Positions 1-8,823 of a stretch of 64,000 nucleotides of DNA are shown here, one piece after another; position 1 is the first letter of the stretch; every line of letters starts with the position of its first letter. The stretch lies in assembly GCF_001011035.1 (NCBI RefSeq), contig NZ_CP011492.1, positions 6,565,447-6,629,446 of the forward strand, read 5' to 3'. Under the pieces are notes generated by a model, which worked only from the letters and a program-made list of their open reading frames with translations, did not search any database and was not told the DNA's origin. Position numbers and translations under genes: made by a program. This stretch comes from Streptomyces sp. CNQ-509 (GTDB lineage Bacteria; Actinomycetota; Actinomycetes; Streptomycetales; Streptomycetaceae).

Positions 1-286
1 CGAGCAGGGCGGCGGCCAGCTCGGCGCGCTCCAGCTCGTGCCGCTGCTGGATCAGCAGCGCCCCCAGCGCGACCGACGGCGGCGCCGCCACCCAGCGCCC
101 CGGCCGCGCCGACGACTGCGCCGCCAGCCCGTGCTGCTCCAGCCGCCGCAGCGTCCGCACCGCCTCCGGCTCGGGCAGCGTCAACCGCCGCGCCAGCTCG
201 GGGACGTCGGCGGCGCCGAGTGCGACCAGCGCGCGGTAGGCCGTCTCCTGTACGTCGTCGAGTCCGATGGCACCGAGCACCTGCAC
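1..286 (-). CDS. TrmB/LuxR-type transcriptional regulator, N-terminal part (cut by window edge)
   Basis: The reading frame runs leftward from a GTG at 286 (an in-frame GTG at 280 is also possible) and leaves the window at base 1 without a stop. The visible ~95 residues begin VQVLGAIGLDDVQETAYRAL, followed by a winged-helix-like stretch (VPELARRLTLPEPEAVRTL) and a helical RHELERAELAAALL segment. This matches the N-terminal TrmB-like HTH domain of Streptomyces regulators that usually end in a LuxR HTH. The C-terminal part is outside the window, so the family call is an inference from the N-terminus only. It is divergent from the PP2C-like gene at 382. Confidence 0.55.
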   Translation of the reverse strand, partial: MQVLGAIGLDDVQETAYRALVALGAADVPELARRLTLPEPEAVRTLRRLEQHGLAAQSSARPGRWVAAPPSVALGALLIQQRHELERAELAAALL

Positions 287-381
287 ATCCTGACCGTACC
301 GGTGGGTCGGGTGGAAGGCCCTTGCCGTGATCTTGCCGGTCCCGCCCTTGCGGCGAGGGGCGGCGGGGAACAATAGGGAGC

Positions 382-2679
382 ATGGATCGCCAGGGGGAGA
401 CGGCGGGGGAACGCCGCACCGAGGACGAGTGGTGGCACGACCTGTACGAGGAGGGGGTGCCGGACACCGGCCCGCAGCGCGCGGGCGACACCCTCGACGA
501 CCGCTTCGCGTCGGTGGCGCGGGCGGTGGACGAGGAGGCGGACCCCGCTCCGCCGGGGGCGGCTGGGTCGTCCAGTCCGTCGCGTCCGTCGCGGCCGTCG
601 GCGGCGGAGCCGTACGACCAGATGCAGGACCCCGACTACCCGCCGCCGCCTGCCTCTTCGACCCCGCCGCCGTCGGTGGCGGGGGTCCCGGGGTTCACGG
701 AGCGCGCGGAGCCGGCGGGCCGAGGCTGGGCGGACGACGTGTTCGCGGGCCTGCGGGAGGACGACGGGCCGGTGCCGCGACCGGCCGAGCGCGTCCAGGA
801 CCGGAAACCGGAACCGGACCGGAAACCGGAACCGGACCGGAAACCGGAGCCGGAGCCGGAGCCGGAGCCGGTGGAGCCTCCCGGGCCGGCGGCGGAAGCG
901 GCCGCCCTGTGGTGGGACTCGGCGGACGGGGACCGCCCGGCGAGCGCTCCTTCGCCGCCCGCCCCGCGGGAAACGGCCGAACGTGCCCCGGCGGAAGAGG
1001 CATTGCCAGACCGGGAGGAGCCCGAGGCGGAGCTGCGCGACACACCCCCTCCGGCGGACGTGGCGCCGCCCGGCGCGGAGGAGGCCGCCGGACCTGCCCC
1101 GGCCGACGCGGCGCTGCCGGGCTCGGCGGATACCGGGGAGCCCGCGCCGGCGGCTCCCGCGCCGGCGCCCCGCGCGTCCGCCGCCCCCGCGCCGGGCCAA
1201 CGGGCCCCCGGGGCACCGGAGTCGCCCGCACCCGCCCCGCCACCTGCCCGGCCGGAGCCCGCCGGCTCGGAGCAACCGGCACCGCCCGCCCCCGCGTCGG
1301 CGGAGCCGGGTCCCGGGCGCGCGGTGCCACCCGGACCCGGCCGGCGAGGCCCGGCGCAGCCGGCCGCGGGGCCCTCCGTGCCACCGGCGGCCCCCGCACC
1401 CGTACCGCCACCGCGGCCGGTGCGCCCCGCCGCCGAACGCCCGGCGCCGCCCACCCCCGCGGCCGGGTCCGGCCCGGGGCAGGCGGCGCCCTCCGCGTCC
1501 GCCCAACCGGCGCGGCCCGAACCCCTGCCATCCGTCTCGGCATCACCCGCGCCCGTGCCCCCTGCCCCGCCCCCACGGGCGGGCTCCGCACCGCAGCCCG
1601 ACACCGAGGAACCCCCGCCCGCCACCATGCGCCTGCGGCAGGTGTCCGTCACCGACACCCTCACCGACGTCGAATGGGCCCGCCGCGGCGGGGAGTCCGT
1701 CGGTGGGGGACCGCCCACCTACGAGGCCGAGCCGACCGCCTTGCCCGAGGTGGCGCCCGGGGCGCTGGCGGATCTGGTGCCCGACACCGTGCTCGACGGG
1801 GCGCGGTACGGGTCCTTCACGCTACGGGCCGCCTCCACCCGCGGCGACAGCCCCCGCTACCGCGGCGAGCAGCGCCGTGACGCACTCCTCACCGCCCGGT
1901 TCGGCGGCGGCGAGGACGCGCTGGTGTTCGTCGCCGTCGCGACCGGCGCGCGCGGCGTGCCCCGTACCGACCGGGCCGCCGACTCGCTCGTACGGTGGAT
2001 GGGCGAGGCCGTCGGCAGGAGCCGGGCGCGGCTGTCCGAGGACATGAGGACCGGGCGCCGCGCCGCCCTGAAGGGCGGGCTGCACCGGCTGACCGGGCGG
2101 ACGTACGGGCTGATGCGCGCGCAGGCCGAGGAGTTCGGGGTGGATCCCGCCGGGTACACCGCCGGGCTGCGCTGCCTGCTGCTCTCCGCCGACCCCCGCT
2201 GCCGCACCCGGGTCTTCTTCGGCACCGGAACCGGCGGGCTCTTCCGGCTGCGCGGCGACGAGTGGCAGGACCTGGAGCCCGCTCCGCCGGAGGAGGGGGC
2301 CGCGCAGGCCCCGCCCCCGGCACCCGGGCCCCCCGCCGATCCGCGGCTCACCGTCGACCTCGGCGTCCAGCCGCAGCGCTCCGCCCCCGCGGGACCGCCG
2401 CCGCCCGGTTTCGGCGCGCTCGTGGACACCCCCGATCCCGGCGAGCCCGCCCCGTTCGCCTTCCGCGCCTCGGAGGGCAGGCCCGGCGACGTACTGCTGC
2501 TGTGCAGCCCCGGGTTCGCCGAGCCGCTGCGCGGCGCCCCCGGGCTGGCGGCCGAGTTGGGGGAGCGGTGGCGCGGCGAGGAGGCGCCGCCCGGGCTCGC
2601 GGCGTTCCTCGGGGACGTCCAACTGCGCGCGAAGGGCTTCGCCGACGACCGCACCGCCGCCGCCCTCTGGGAGAGCTGA
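382..2679 (+). CDS. Proline-rich PP2C-like protein phosphatase domain protein
   Basis: A 765-residue cytosolic protein. ATG 382 is preceded by a GGGAG ribosome site. Residues ~55-420 are extremely rich in Pro, Ala and Glu, with a short tandem DRKPEP repeat near residue 140. The C-terminal ~300 residues (from about GARYGSFTLRAASTRGDSPR) resemble the PP2C-like domain of Streptomyces serine/threonine phosphatase-like proteins (ARFGGGEDALVFVAVATGA; GDVLLLCSPGF). The canonical metal-binding DG motif at the start of PP2C domains is not obvious, so it may be catalytically inactive. No signal peptide or transmembrane segment is seen. Long open frames on the opposite strand across the Pro-rich part are GC-bias shadows. 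Confidence 0.75.
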   Translation: MDRQGETAGERRTEDEWWHDLYEEGVPDTGPQRAGDTLDDRFASVARAVDEEADPAPPGAAGSSSPSRPSRPSAAEPYDQMQDPDYPPPPASSTPPPSVAGVPGFTERAEPAGRGWADDVFAGLREDDGPVPRPAERVQDRKPEPDRKPEPDRKPEPEPEPEPVEPPGPAAEAAALWWDSADGDRPASAPSPPAPRETAERAPAEEALPDREEPEAELRDTPPPADVAPPGAEEAAGPAPADAALPGSADTGEPAPAAPAPAPRASAAPAPGQRAPGAPESPAPAPPPARPEPAGSEQPAPPAPASAEPGPGRAVPPGPGRRGPAQPAAGPSVPPAAPAPVPPPRPVRPAAERPAPPTPAAGSGPGQAAPSASAQPARPEPLPSVSASPAPVPPAPPPRAGSAPQPDTEEPPPATMRLRQVSVTDTLTDVEWARRGGESVGGGPPTYEAEPTALPEVAPGALADLVPDTVLDGARYGSFTLRAASTRGDSPRYRGEQRRDALLTARFGGGEDALVFVAVATGARGVPRTDRAADSLVRWMGEAVGRSRARLSEDMRTGRRAALKGGLHRLTGRTYGLMRAQAEEFGVDPAGYTAGLRCLLLSADPRCRTRVFFGTGTGGLFRLRGDEWQDLEPAPPEEGAAQAPPPAPGPPADPRLTVDLGVQPQRSAPAGPPPPGFGALVDTPDPGEPAPFAFRASEGRPGDVLLLCSPGFAEPLRGAPGLAAELGERWRGEEAPPGLAAFLGDVQLRAKGFADDRTAAALWES

Positions 2680-2683
2680 GCAA

Positions 2684-2709
2684 GGGGGCCCGGCGCGGGC
2701 CGGGCCCCC
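2684..2709. terminator. Bidirectional terminator hairpin
   Basis: A 10-bp perfect inverted repeat (GGGGGCCCGG ... CCGGGCCCCC) with a 6-nt loop lies between the convergent ends of the PP2C-like gene (stop 2679) and the alpha-mannosidase gene (stop 2715). Its position suits termination from both sides. There is no U tract, as is common in Streptomyces. Confidence 0.7.
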
Positions 2710-2714
2710 TCTCC

Positions 2715-5700
2715 TCACCGTACGGGCCGCATCCTCAGCGTCAGGATCTGGAAGGGGCGCAGCCGCAGCGACACCCCGCCGCCCTCCTCCCGCGTTGCGT
2801 CGGACGAGTCCAGCGGGCGCTCCAAAAGATCCGTCACCTGGACGTCTCCGACCGCGAACGACGTCGTCAGCGTCCCCGACGCCCGGCCCCCGCGCGACTC
2901 GTACACCCGGACCACCACGTCGCCGCTCCGGTCCTCCGCCGGCTTCACCGACTCCACCGTGATCGCCGGGTCGCTCACCGACACCAGGGGCGCCCGCGCC
3001 GCCGTACGCGCCGTGCGCAGCGGCAGGTTCAGCGCCAGGCCCTGCTCCACCGCCGCGCCGACGTCCGCGCCCGGCAGCAGCGCGTACCGGTAGCGGTGGA
3101 CGCCGAGGTCCGTCTCCGGGTCCGGGAACTTCGGCGCCCGCAGGATCGTCAGCCGCACCGTCGTGCCGAGGCCCGCCTCGTGCGCCTCGCGCGTCACGTC
3201 GTGGCCGTACGTGGCGTCGTTGAGCACCGCCACGCCGTACCCCGGCTCGCCCACGTGCAGCCAGCGGTGCGCGCAGATCTCGAACTTCGCCGCGTCCCAG
3301 CTCGTGTTGGCGTGCGTCGGCCGGTGCACGTGCCCGAACTGGATCTCGGACGTGGACCGGTCGGCGTGCACGTCCAGCGGGAACGCGGCCTTGAGGACCT
3401 TCTCCTCCTCCCGCCAGTCGACCTCGGTGGTGAAGTCCACCCGCCCGCTCTCCGCGGCCAGGCTGATGTCCTGCACGATCCGCGAACGGCCGGTGGTACG
3501 CACCACCCGCACGGCAGCGCGCAGCGGCCCCGACTCGGTGACCTCCACCGACTCGGCGTCCACCAGGTCGGTGCGGGTGCGCCGGTAGAACTTGTCGATG
3601 TCCCAGGCGTCCCACTGGTTGGGGTGGTCCGGGTGGAGCTGGAGCAGGTTGGCCCGGGCGCCCGGCGCCAGCACCTCGCGGCCGGCGGTCAGGTCGCGTA
3701 CGGAGGCCACCAGCCCGTCGCCGTCGACGACGACCCGCAGCAGCCCGTTGTCGAGCACCACCTGCGCGCCGTCCCGCACCGCCGACACCCCGGCCCCGGC
3801 CGCCGCGCCCGCCGTACCCGCGCCCAGCGCCGGCGCGTCCACCCGCGCAAGCGACCGGCCGTCGCCCAGCGGCTGCGTCACCGCATCCGGCGGCAGCGCG
3901 GTCGCCTCCTCCGCGGCCAGCTCCACGACCTCCCCCCGGTCGTACGGCGACGCGTTCAGCACCGCGACCCCGTCGCCCCCCGGAGTGCTCAGCGCCGCGA
4001 CCGCCGCGGCCGTGATCCCCGCCAGCTCCTCCGCCACCGCCGCGTACGTCTGCGCCGCCTCCCGGTGCACCCAGGCGATCGACGAGCCCGGCAGGATGTC
4101 GTGGAACTGGTGCAGCAGCACCGTCTTCCAGATCCGGTCCAGCTCCTCGTACGGGTACGCGTACGCCGGATCCGCCAGCGCCGCCGCCGTCGCCCACAGC
4201 TCCGCCTCGCGCAGCAGGTGCTCGCTGCGCCGGTTGCCGCTCTTGGTGTCGGCCTGGCTGGTGTACGTGCCGCGGTGGAACTCCAGGTACAGCTCGCCGG
4301 ACCACACCGGCGCCGCCGCCCCGTACTCCTCCTCGGCCGCCGCGAAGAACACCGCCGGGTCGGCCACCTCCACCCGCGGCGAGCCCTCCAGCGAGCGCAG
4401 CCGGCGCGCCTTCTCCAGCATCTCGCGCGTCGGCCCGCCGCCCCCGTCGCCGTACCCGAAGGGCACCAGCGACATGCTCGCCCGGCCCTTGTCGGCGAAG
4501 TTGCGCTCGGCGAGCGACAGTTCGGAGGCGTGCATGGTGGCGTTGTACGTGTCCACCGGCGGGAAGTGGGTGAAGACCCGGGTGCCGTCGATGCCCTCCC
4601 ACCAGAAGGTGTGGTGCGGCATCTTGTTGGTCTGGTTCCACGACAGCTTCTGGGTGAGGAACCACCGGATCCCCGCCAGCCGCGCGAGCTGCGGGAACGC
4701 CGCGGTGTAGCCGAAGGAGTCCGGCAGCCACACCTCCTGCGTGTCCACGCCGAACTCCTCGGCGAAGAACCGCTTGCCGTGGATCAGTTGCCGGGCCAGC
4801 GCCTCGCCGCCCGGCATGTTGGCGTCCGACTCCACCCACATCGAGCCGACCGGCACGAACTGCCCGGTCTGCACTGCCGCGCGGATACGTTCGTAGATCT
4901 GCGGCTGGTGCTGCTTGACCCAGGCGTACTGCTGCGCCTGCGAGCAGGCGAAGACCAGCTCCGGGTAGTCCCCGGACAGCGCCAGCTCGGTGACGTTCGC
5001 GAACGTCCGCGACGCCTTGCGCACCGTCTCGCGCAGCGGCCACAGCCAGGCGGAGTCGATGTGCGCGTGCCCCGCGGCGTAGGCGCGGTGGGCGCTGGCT
5101 GACGCGGGCTGCGCCAGCGCCGGGGCCAGCACCTCGCGGGCGGCGGCCGCCGTGCCGGGCACGTCGTGCAGGTCGAGCACGTCGAGCATGCGGTCCAGGG
5201 TGTGCAGGATGTCGTGCCTGCGGCCGCGGTCCACCGGCAGCTCGTGCATCAGCTCCGACAGCACCTCGATGTCGAGGACCAGATGCCACACGTCCTCGTT
5301 GAGCACGGCGAGGTCGGCGGAGCGGAAGGTGTACAGCGGCGCGTCGCCCGCGGTGCGCAGCTGGCCGAGGAGGGTGGGGGTGAAGTCCTGGAGCACCGCG
5401 GGGTTCGCGGCGGCCTCCAGCAGCAGCCGTACGGGCTCGCCGCCGGCCGCGGGGGAGGCGATGGGCACATGGCGGTTGCGCGGGTGCACGCCCTTGACGG
5501 GCGCACCGGCCGCGTCGTACACCAGCCCCTCGGCCTGGAACCCGGGCATCTCGGTGCCGAACCCGGGGTCGATCACCGCCTCGACGCGCCGCCCCGCCCA
5601 GCCCGCGGGCACGGCGCCGGTCAGCCGGAACCAACTGGTCGACCACGGCGGCCCCCAGGCGGTGCCGACGGTAAAGGGCTCGTACTCCTCCGGGGGGATC

Positions 5701-5849
5701 TTCAGTGCCTCGTCCGCCGGCACCGGCTCACCCGGCCGGTGCCACACCGACAGCTCCAGGGGGACGCGTTCGGTGTACTGGGCGGGTCGGATGAACTGGC
5801 GCAGCGCGCGGTCCAGCCGGCCCTCCGCCAGCAGTCGGTCGTCGTGCAT
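2715..5849 (-). CDS. Alpha-mannosidase, glycoside hydrolase family 38
   Basis: A 1044-residue enzyme expected to hydrolyse alpha-mannosidic bonds. Family signatures are clear: HAHIDSAWLWP with zinc ligands H263 and D265, the probable nucleophile D342 in WVESDANMPGGE, DSFGYTAAFPQLARLAGI near 377, and the zinc-ligand His of HQFHDILPGSS (H583). The length is usual for bacterial GH38. It starts at ATG 5849 with a GAGGAG site. No signal peptide is visible, so it probably acts in the cytoplasm on imported oligosaccharides. A small dyad (CACAG-N6-CTGTG, 5860-5875) overlaps the upstream leader and could be an operator. It is monocistronic; no sugar transporter genes are adjacent. Confidence 0.92.
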   Translation of the reverse strand: MHDDRLLAEGRLDRALRQFIRPAQYTERVPLELSVWHRPGEPVPADEALKIPPEEYEPFTVGTAWGPPWSTSWFRLTGAVPAGWAGRRVEAVIDPGFGTEMPGFQAEGLVYDAAGAPVKGVHPRNRHVPIASPAAGGEPVRLLLEAAANPAVLQDFTPTLLGQLRTAGDAPLYTFRSADLAVLNEDVWHLVLDIEVLSELMHELPVDRGRRHDILHTLDRMLDVLDLHDVPGTAAAAREVLAPALAQPASASAHRAYAAGHAHIDSAWLWPLRETVRKASRTFANVTELALSGDYPELVFACSQAQQYAWVKQHQPQIYERIRAAVQTGQFVPVGSMWVESDANMPGGEALARQLIHGKRFFAEEFGVDTQEVWLPDSFGYTAAFPQLARLAGIRWFLTQKLSWNQTNKMPHHTFWWEGIDGTRVFTHFPPVDTYNATMHASELSLAERNFADKGRASMSLVPFGYGDGGGGPTREMLEKARRLRSLEGSPRVEVADPAVFFAAAEEEYGAAAPVWSGELYLEFHRGTYTSQADTKSGNRRSEHLLREAELWATAAALADPAYAYPYEELDRIWKTVLLHQFHDILPGSSIAWVHREAAQTYAAVAEELAGITAAAVAALSTPGGDGVAVLNASPYDRGEVVELAAEEATALPPDAVTQPLGDGRSLARVDAPALGAGTAGAAAGAGVSAVRDGAQVVLDNGLLRVVVDGDGLVASVRDLTAGREVLAPGARANLLQLHPDHPNQWDAWDIDKFYRRTRTDLVDAESVEVTESGPLRAAVRVVRTTGRSRIVQDISLAAESGRVDFTTEVDWREEEKVLKAAFPLDVHADRSTSEIQFGHVHRPTHANTSWDAAKFEICAHRWLHVGEPGYGVAVLNDATYGHDVTREAHEAGLGTTVRLTILRAPKFPDPETDLGVHRYRYALLPGADVGAAVEQGLALNLPLRTARTAARAPLVSVSDPAITVESVKPAEDRSGDVVVRVYESRGGRASGTLTTSFAVGDVQVTDLLERPLDSSDATREEGGGVSLRLRPFQILTLRMRPVR

Positions 5850-5943
5850 CGCGGCTCCTCACAGTCGTCGCTGTGATCTGCCTAACCTGCGCGCGGCCGA
5901 CCGGGCAAGAGGACCCACCACCTCGATCGTCACGGGAGCACCC

Positions 5944-6984
5944 TCAGCGGTACTGGTTCTCCATCGCCGTGAGCTTCTGCTCCAGGGTGTCCAGCGGTGC
6001 CGCCAGCGCGTCGTCCGGGCCCGCGGCCGCGGCGACGGACTTCGCCGGAGGCTGGCCGCCGGAAGGACCGCCGGCCACCGCGGGCCGGGTCTCCGGCGCC
6101 GAGCGCGACCGCAGCGGGAACCGCGCCGCCTCCGTGACCGGCTCCGGCGTGAGCGCCACCTGCGGCTCGGCGCGCGCCGCGGTGAAATCGCCGGGGGCCA
6201 GCGCGCGCTGGTGCTTGCCGAGGGCCTTCAGCCGGGCCCGCTCCAGCCGGGCCTGCTCGCGCTCCTCGGCCCGCCGGCGCGCCTCGTCCCTGCTGTCCTG
6301 GCGCACCTCGTCGACGGCCTCGTCCAGCGTGCGTACGCCTTCGAGGAGCATCAGCGACCACGCGCGGAACGTCTCCCGCGGCGCCCGCAGCCACCGTACG
6401 AACCGGATCTGCGGCAGCGGCCGGGGCACCAGCCCCTGCTCGCGCAGCGCGGCCCTGCGGGTCTGCTTCAGCGCCCGGTCGAAGAGCACCGCGGCCGAGA
6501 GCGACATGCCGGCGAAGAACTGCGGCGCGCCCGCGTGGCCCGTACCCCGCGGCGCGTGCACCCAGTTGAACCAGGCCGCCGCGCCCGCGAACGTCCACAC
6601 CAGCAGCCGGGAGCCGAGCGCCGCGTCGCCGTTGCTGGCCTCGCGTACGGCGATGACCGAGCAGAACATCGCGGCGCCGTCGAGCCCGAAGGGGACCAGG
6701 TACTCCCAGCCGCCCGACAGGCCCAGGTTCTGCCGGCCGAAGCCGACCAGGCCGTGGAAGGAGAGCGCGGCGGCGACCGCGGCGCAGCAGAAGAGCAGGA
6801 CGTACGCGAGCGTGCCGTACATCGCCTCCTTGCGGCGCCGGCGCTGCTCGCCGGCCTCCCAGGAGTCCGCGGGCTCGTCGGCCTTCTGCCGGCCGCGGAC
6901 CACGACGGCGATGGCCGCGAGCACGCCGAGCAGCAGCACGGCGGCCGGGAGGGCCCAGCTCAGCGGTATCCCGTTGAATCCCAT
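5944..6984 (-). CDS. DUF2637 (SpdB-like) membrane protein
   Basis: A 346-residue protein. It has an N-terminal transmembrane helix (~8-28) and a group of hydrophobic segments (~58-160) containing FGLDGAAMFCSVIAVREA, typical of the DUF2637 family related to the SpdB spread proteins of Streptomyces plasmids. A charged Arg/Glu-rich predicted coiled coil (~225-260, RRRAEEREQARLERARLKAL) and a disordered tail follow. It starts at ATG 6984 with an AAGGGA site. No transfer gene, replicase or integrase is nearby, so this is most likely a resident chromosomal homologue. Its biochemical role is unknown. Confidence 0.8.
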   Translation of the reverse strand: MGFNGIPLSWALPAAVLLLGVLAAIAVVVRGRQKADEPADSWEAGEQRRRRKEAMYGTLAYVLLFCCAAVAAALSFHGLVGFGRQNLGLSGGWEYLVPFGLDGAAMFCSVIAVREASNGDAALGSRLLVWTFAGAAAWFNWVHAPRGTGHAGAPQFFAGMSLSAAVLFDRALKQTRRAALREQGLVPRPLPQIRFVRWLRAPRETFRAWSLMLLEGVRTLDEAVDEVRQDSRDEARRRAEEREQARLERARLKALGKHQRALAPGDFTAARAEPQVALTPEPVTEAARFPLRSRSAPETRPAVAGGPSGGQPPAKSVAAAAGPDDALAAPLDTLEQKLTAMENQYR

Positions 6985-7096
6985 CGGATGTCCCTTGCCT
7001 CGCCGGATGACGGGTGACTCGGGGACCGATACTCGCGGAATTCCCGCGCGATTCCGGAGGAAACGAAATCAGCCACTCAATGGGATGGCTTCTGTG

Positions 7097-7996
7097 CTAA
7101 GAGCTTGCGACGAGACGGGCGACGCGCTCCGTGTCGCAGGTGCGCGGGCAGGTCACGCAGGTGTCCTCGGGCCGCAGCGTGTAGTACATGCAGCAGCTCG
7201 CGCGGTCCCGGGTGGCCAGGGACTGCCCGGCGGGCCCGGTGAGGGTGCGGAAGGCGGCGCCGCCGGCGTACGGGGCGGTGGCCCCTCCGGTGCCGGGCAG
7301 GAGCTGCCCGGTCTCGGCCATCGCCCGCTCCTCCTCGCCCAGCAGGTCCCCGAGGTACCACAGGCCCTCGACGATCTCGTCCGTCGCCATCCCCCACAGC
7401 GCCCGCGGCCCGCGGCGCATCCGCGGGCCGAACGCGGCGAGCACCGGCTCCAGATGCTCGGCCACGGCCGCCCGCACCTCGGCGCGCAGCGCCTCCTCGC
7501 CGGCGACGACGCGGGCGCCTGGCAGTCCCGCGGCCGGGTCGTCGGGCAGGCAGGCGAACGCGCCGCCGTGCACGGCCAGGCGCATGCGGCTGCCGTCGGC
7601 GTTGCGGTGCAGGGCCACGGCCTCCAGCGGGACGCGGGGCACGCGGCGGAGCAGGAACCAGGGGAGGGTGACCAGCAGGCAGGCGGACCAGGCGTAGCGG
7701 TGCAGGCCGAAGCTGGCGACCACGTCGGGGCGGGCCTCCTCGCCGTACGTGCGGCGGACCTGCTCGGCGTCCCAGGCGAGGAAGTCGTCGAGGGCGGGGC
7801 CGCCGGCGGCGAGGTCGGCGGCGGCCACCCAGCCGGGTCCCGCGGGCAGCGGGTCCGCGGTGCCGAGTTCGGTGACGGCGAGGAACGGCAGCACCTCGCT
7901 GAGCCGTGCGTACGCCGCGGTGACCGGGGTGCCGGCCGGCCGCGCGGGCGGGGCTCCGGCGTCGGCGAGCGGCTGGGGCACTGCGGGCGCGGACAT
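7097..7996 (-). CDS. FhuF-like ferric-siderophore reductase, [2Fe-2S]
   Basis: A 299-residue protein. The C-terminus has the FhuF cluster motif C268-C269-x10-C280-x2-C283 (SCCMYYTLRPEDTCVTC), which binds a [2Fe-2S] cluster in this family. Family members reduce iron from siderophores in the cytoplasm. The start is ATG 7996. An iron-box-like palindrome at 8056-8074 lies 60 bp upstream, which supports iron-repressed expression. No siderophore transporter genes are adjacent. Confidence 0.85.
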   Translation of the reverse strand: MSAPAVPQPLADAGAPPARPAGTPVTAAYARLSEVLPFLAVTELGTADPLPAGPGWVAAADLAAGGPALDDFLAWDAEQVRRTYGEEARPDVVASFGLHRYAWSACLLVTLPWFLLRRVPRVPLEAVALHRNADGSRMRLAVHGGAFACLPDDPAAGLPGARVVAGEEALRAEVRAAVAEHLEPVLAAFGPRMRRGPRALWGMATDEIVEGLWYLGDLLGEEERAMAETGQLLPGTGGATAPYAGGAAFRTLTGPAGQSLATRDRASCCMYYTLRPEDTCVTCPRTCDTERVARLVASS

Positions 7997-8055
7997 CGTG
8001 CGGTGACCACCCTGGGCTCGGCGGGGCGTGACGTGTTCTCGACCCGTCGGCGGGT

Positions 8056-8074
8056 TGAGGTAAGGCTAACCTTA
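8056..8074. promoter_or_regulatory. Iron box (DmdR/IdeR-type operator)
   Basis: TGAGGTAAGGCTAACCTTA matches the actinobacterial iron box TTAGGTTAGGCTAACCTAA closely, with the central AGGCTAACC identical. It sits 60 bp upstream of the fhuF-like start and between that gene and the divergent GntR gene. By family knowledge DmdR binds here with Fe(II) and represses. The site is seen directly; the regulator is inferred. Confidence 0.8.
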
Positions 8075-8157
8075 ACCCGCTTGGTCCGGGAAGGGGCAAG
8101 GGGCACCGGGTTACCGTGGGGCGCGAGCGCCGCCCGCCGGGTGTACTTCCGTCGTGA

Positions 8158-8190
8158 ATCGGAAAATCGGGGAAATCTGGGAAATCGGGG
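8158..8190 (+). repeat. Short tandem GGAAATCGG-type repeat upstream of the GntR gene
   Basis: Three to four imperfect 9-10 bp direct repeats (GGAAAATCGG, GGAAATCTGG, GAAATCGGGG) lie just before the GntR-gene ribosome site and are locally AT-rich. They may be an autoregulatory operator array or just leader sequence. Confidence 0.4.
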
Positions 8191-8204
8191 GAACGAGGGA
8201 AGCA

Positions 8205-8801
8205 GTGGAGGACGTGCCGCACCCGCCGGCGGTACCCGGACGGCGCCGCGCCCCGGCCCGGGTGCGCCGGCACTCCGTACGCGGCCAGGTGCTCGACGAG
8301 CTGCGCGTCGCGGTGGCCGGCGGCGAACTGCGGGCCGGCGAGGTGTACTCCGCGCCCGCGCTGGGCGAGCGGTTCGGCGTCTCGGCGACCCCGGTGCGCG
8401 AGGCCATGCAGCAACTCGCCGCGGAGGGCGCGGTGGAGATACTGCCGAACCGCGGCTTCCGGATCCTCGCGCCCAGCGCCCGCGACCTGGCCGAGCTGGC
8501 GGAGGTGCGCGCGCTGCTCCTCGTACCGCTGCTGCACCGGCTGGCGGCCGGGCCGCCGGCCGGGCGCCTGCTGACGCTGAGCCGGCTGACCGGGGACGAC
8601 GCGGAGTTCCACGAGGCGCTGGCGGCGCTCTCCGGCAACCGCCAACTGGCCCGCGTCGCGGGCGAACTGCGGGCCAGGGCACGGCCCCCGGCGGCCACGC
8701 AGGACCGCCGGCAGGCGCTGGTCGACGCGCTGGCGGCGGGGGACGCGGCGGCGGCCGAGGCGGTGCTGCGGGAACTGCTGGGCGCGCCGGAGCGGCCCTG
8801 A
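8205..8801 (+). CDS. GntR-family transcriptional regulator
   Basis: About 198 residues from GTG 8205, which has a GAGGGA site 4-5 bp upstream. An upstream in-frame ATG at 8154 lacks one and would translate the tandem repeat. The N-terminal winged helix is typical: VRGQVLDELRVAVAGGELRAG, then ALGERFGVSATPVREAMQQL. The C-terminal effector domain is a short, helical FCD-like domain (EVRALLLVPLLHRL ... LSGNRQLARV). It is divergent from the fhuF-like gene across a shared iron-box region. The target and ligand are unknown. Confidence 0.8.
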   Translation: MEDVPHPPAVPGRRRAPARVRRHSVRGQVLDELRVAVAGGELRAGEVYSAPALGERFGVSATPVREAMQQLAAEGAVEILPNRGFRILAPSARDLAELAEVRALLLVPLLHRLAAGPPAGRLLTLSRLTGDDAEFHEALAALSGNRQLARVAGELRARARPPAATQDRRQALVDALAAGDAAAAEAVLRELLGAPERP

Positions 8802-8823
8802 CGGGGCGTACGGGCGCGGGCCG

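Noticed and set aside
181..1718. Several long open frames on the minus strand and in other plus frames across the PP2C-like gene
   Set aside because: They are Arg/Gly/Pro-rich, lack domains and ribosome sites, and follow from the extreme GC bias of the Pro-rich coding region.
1822..5646. A 1274-codon minus-strand frame and a 1035-codon plus-strand frame over the alpha-mannosidase
   Set aside because: The alpha-mannosidase frame has all GH38 motifs; the others are low-complexity shadow translations.
5944..6984. DUF2637/SpdB-like gene as a sign of an integrated plasmid
   Set aside because: No Tra/FtsK-like translocase, replicase, excisionase, integrase or tRNA attachment site is seen; chromosomal homologues are common.
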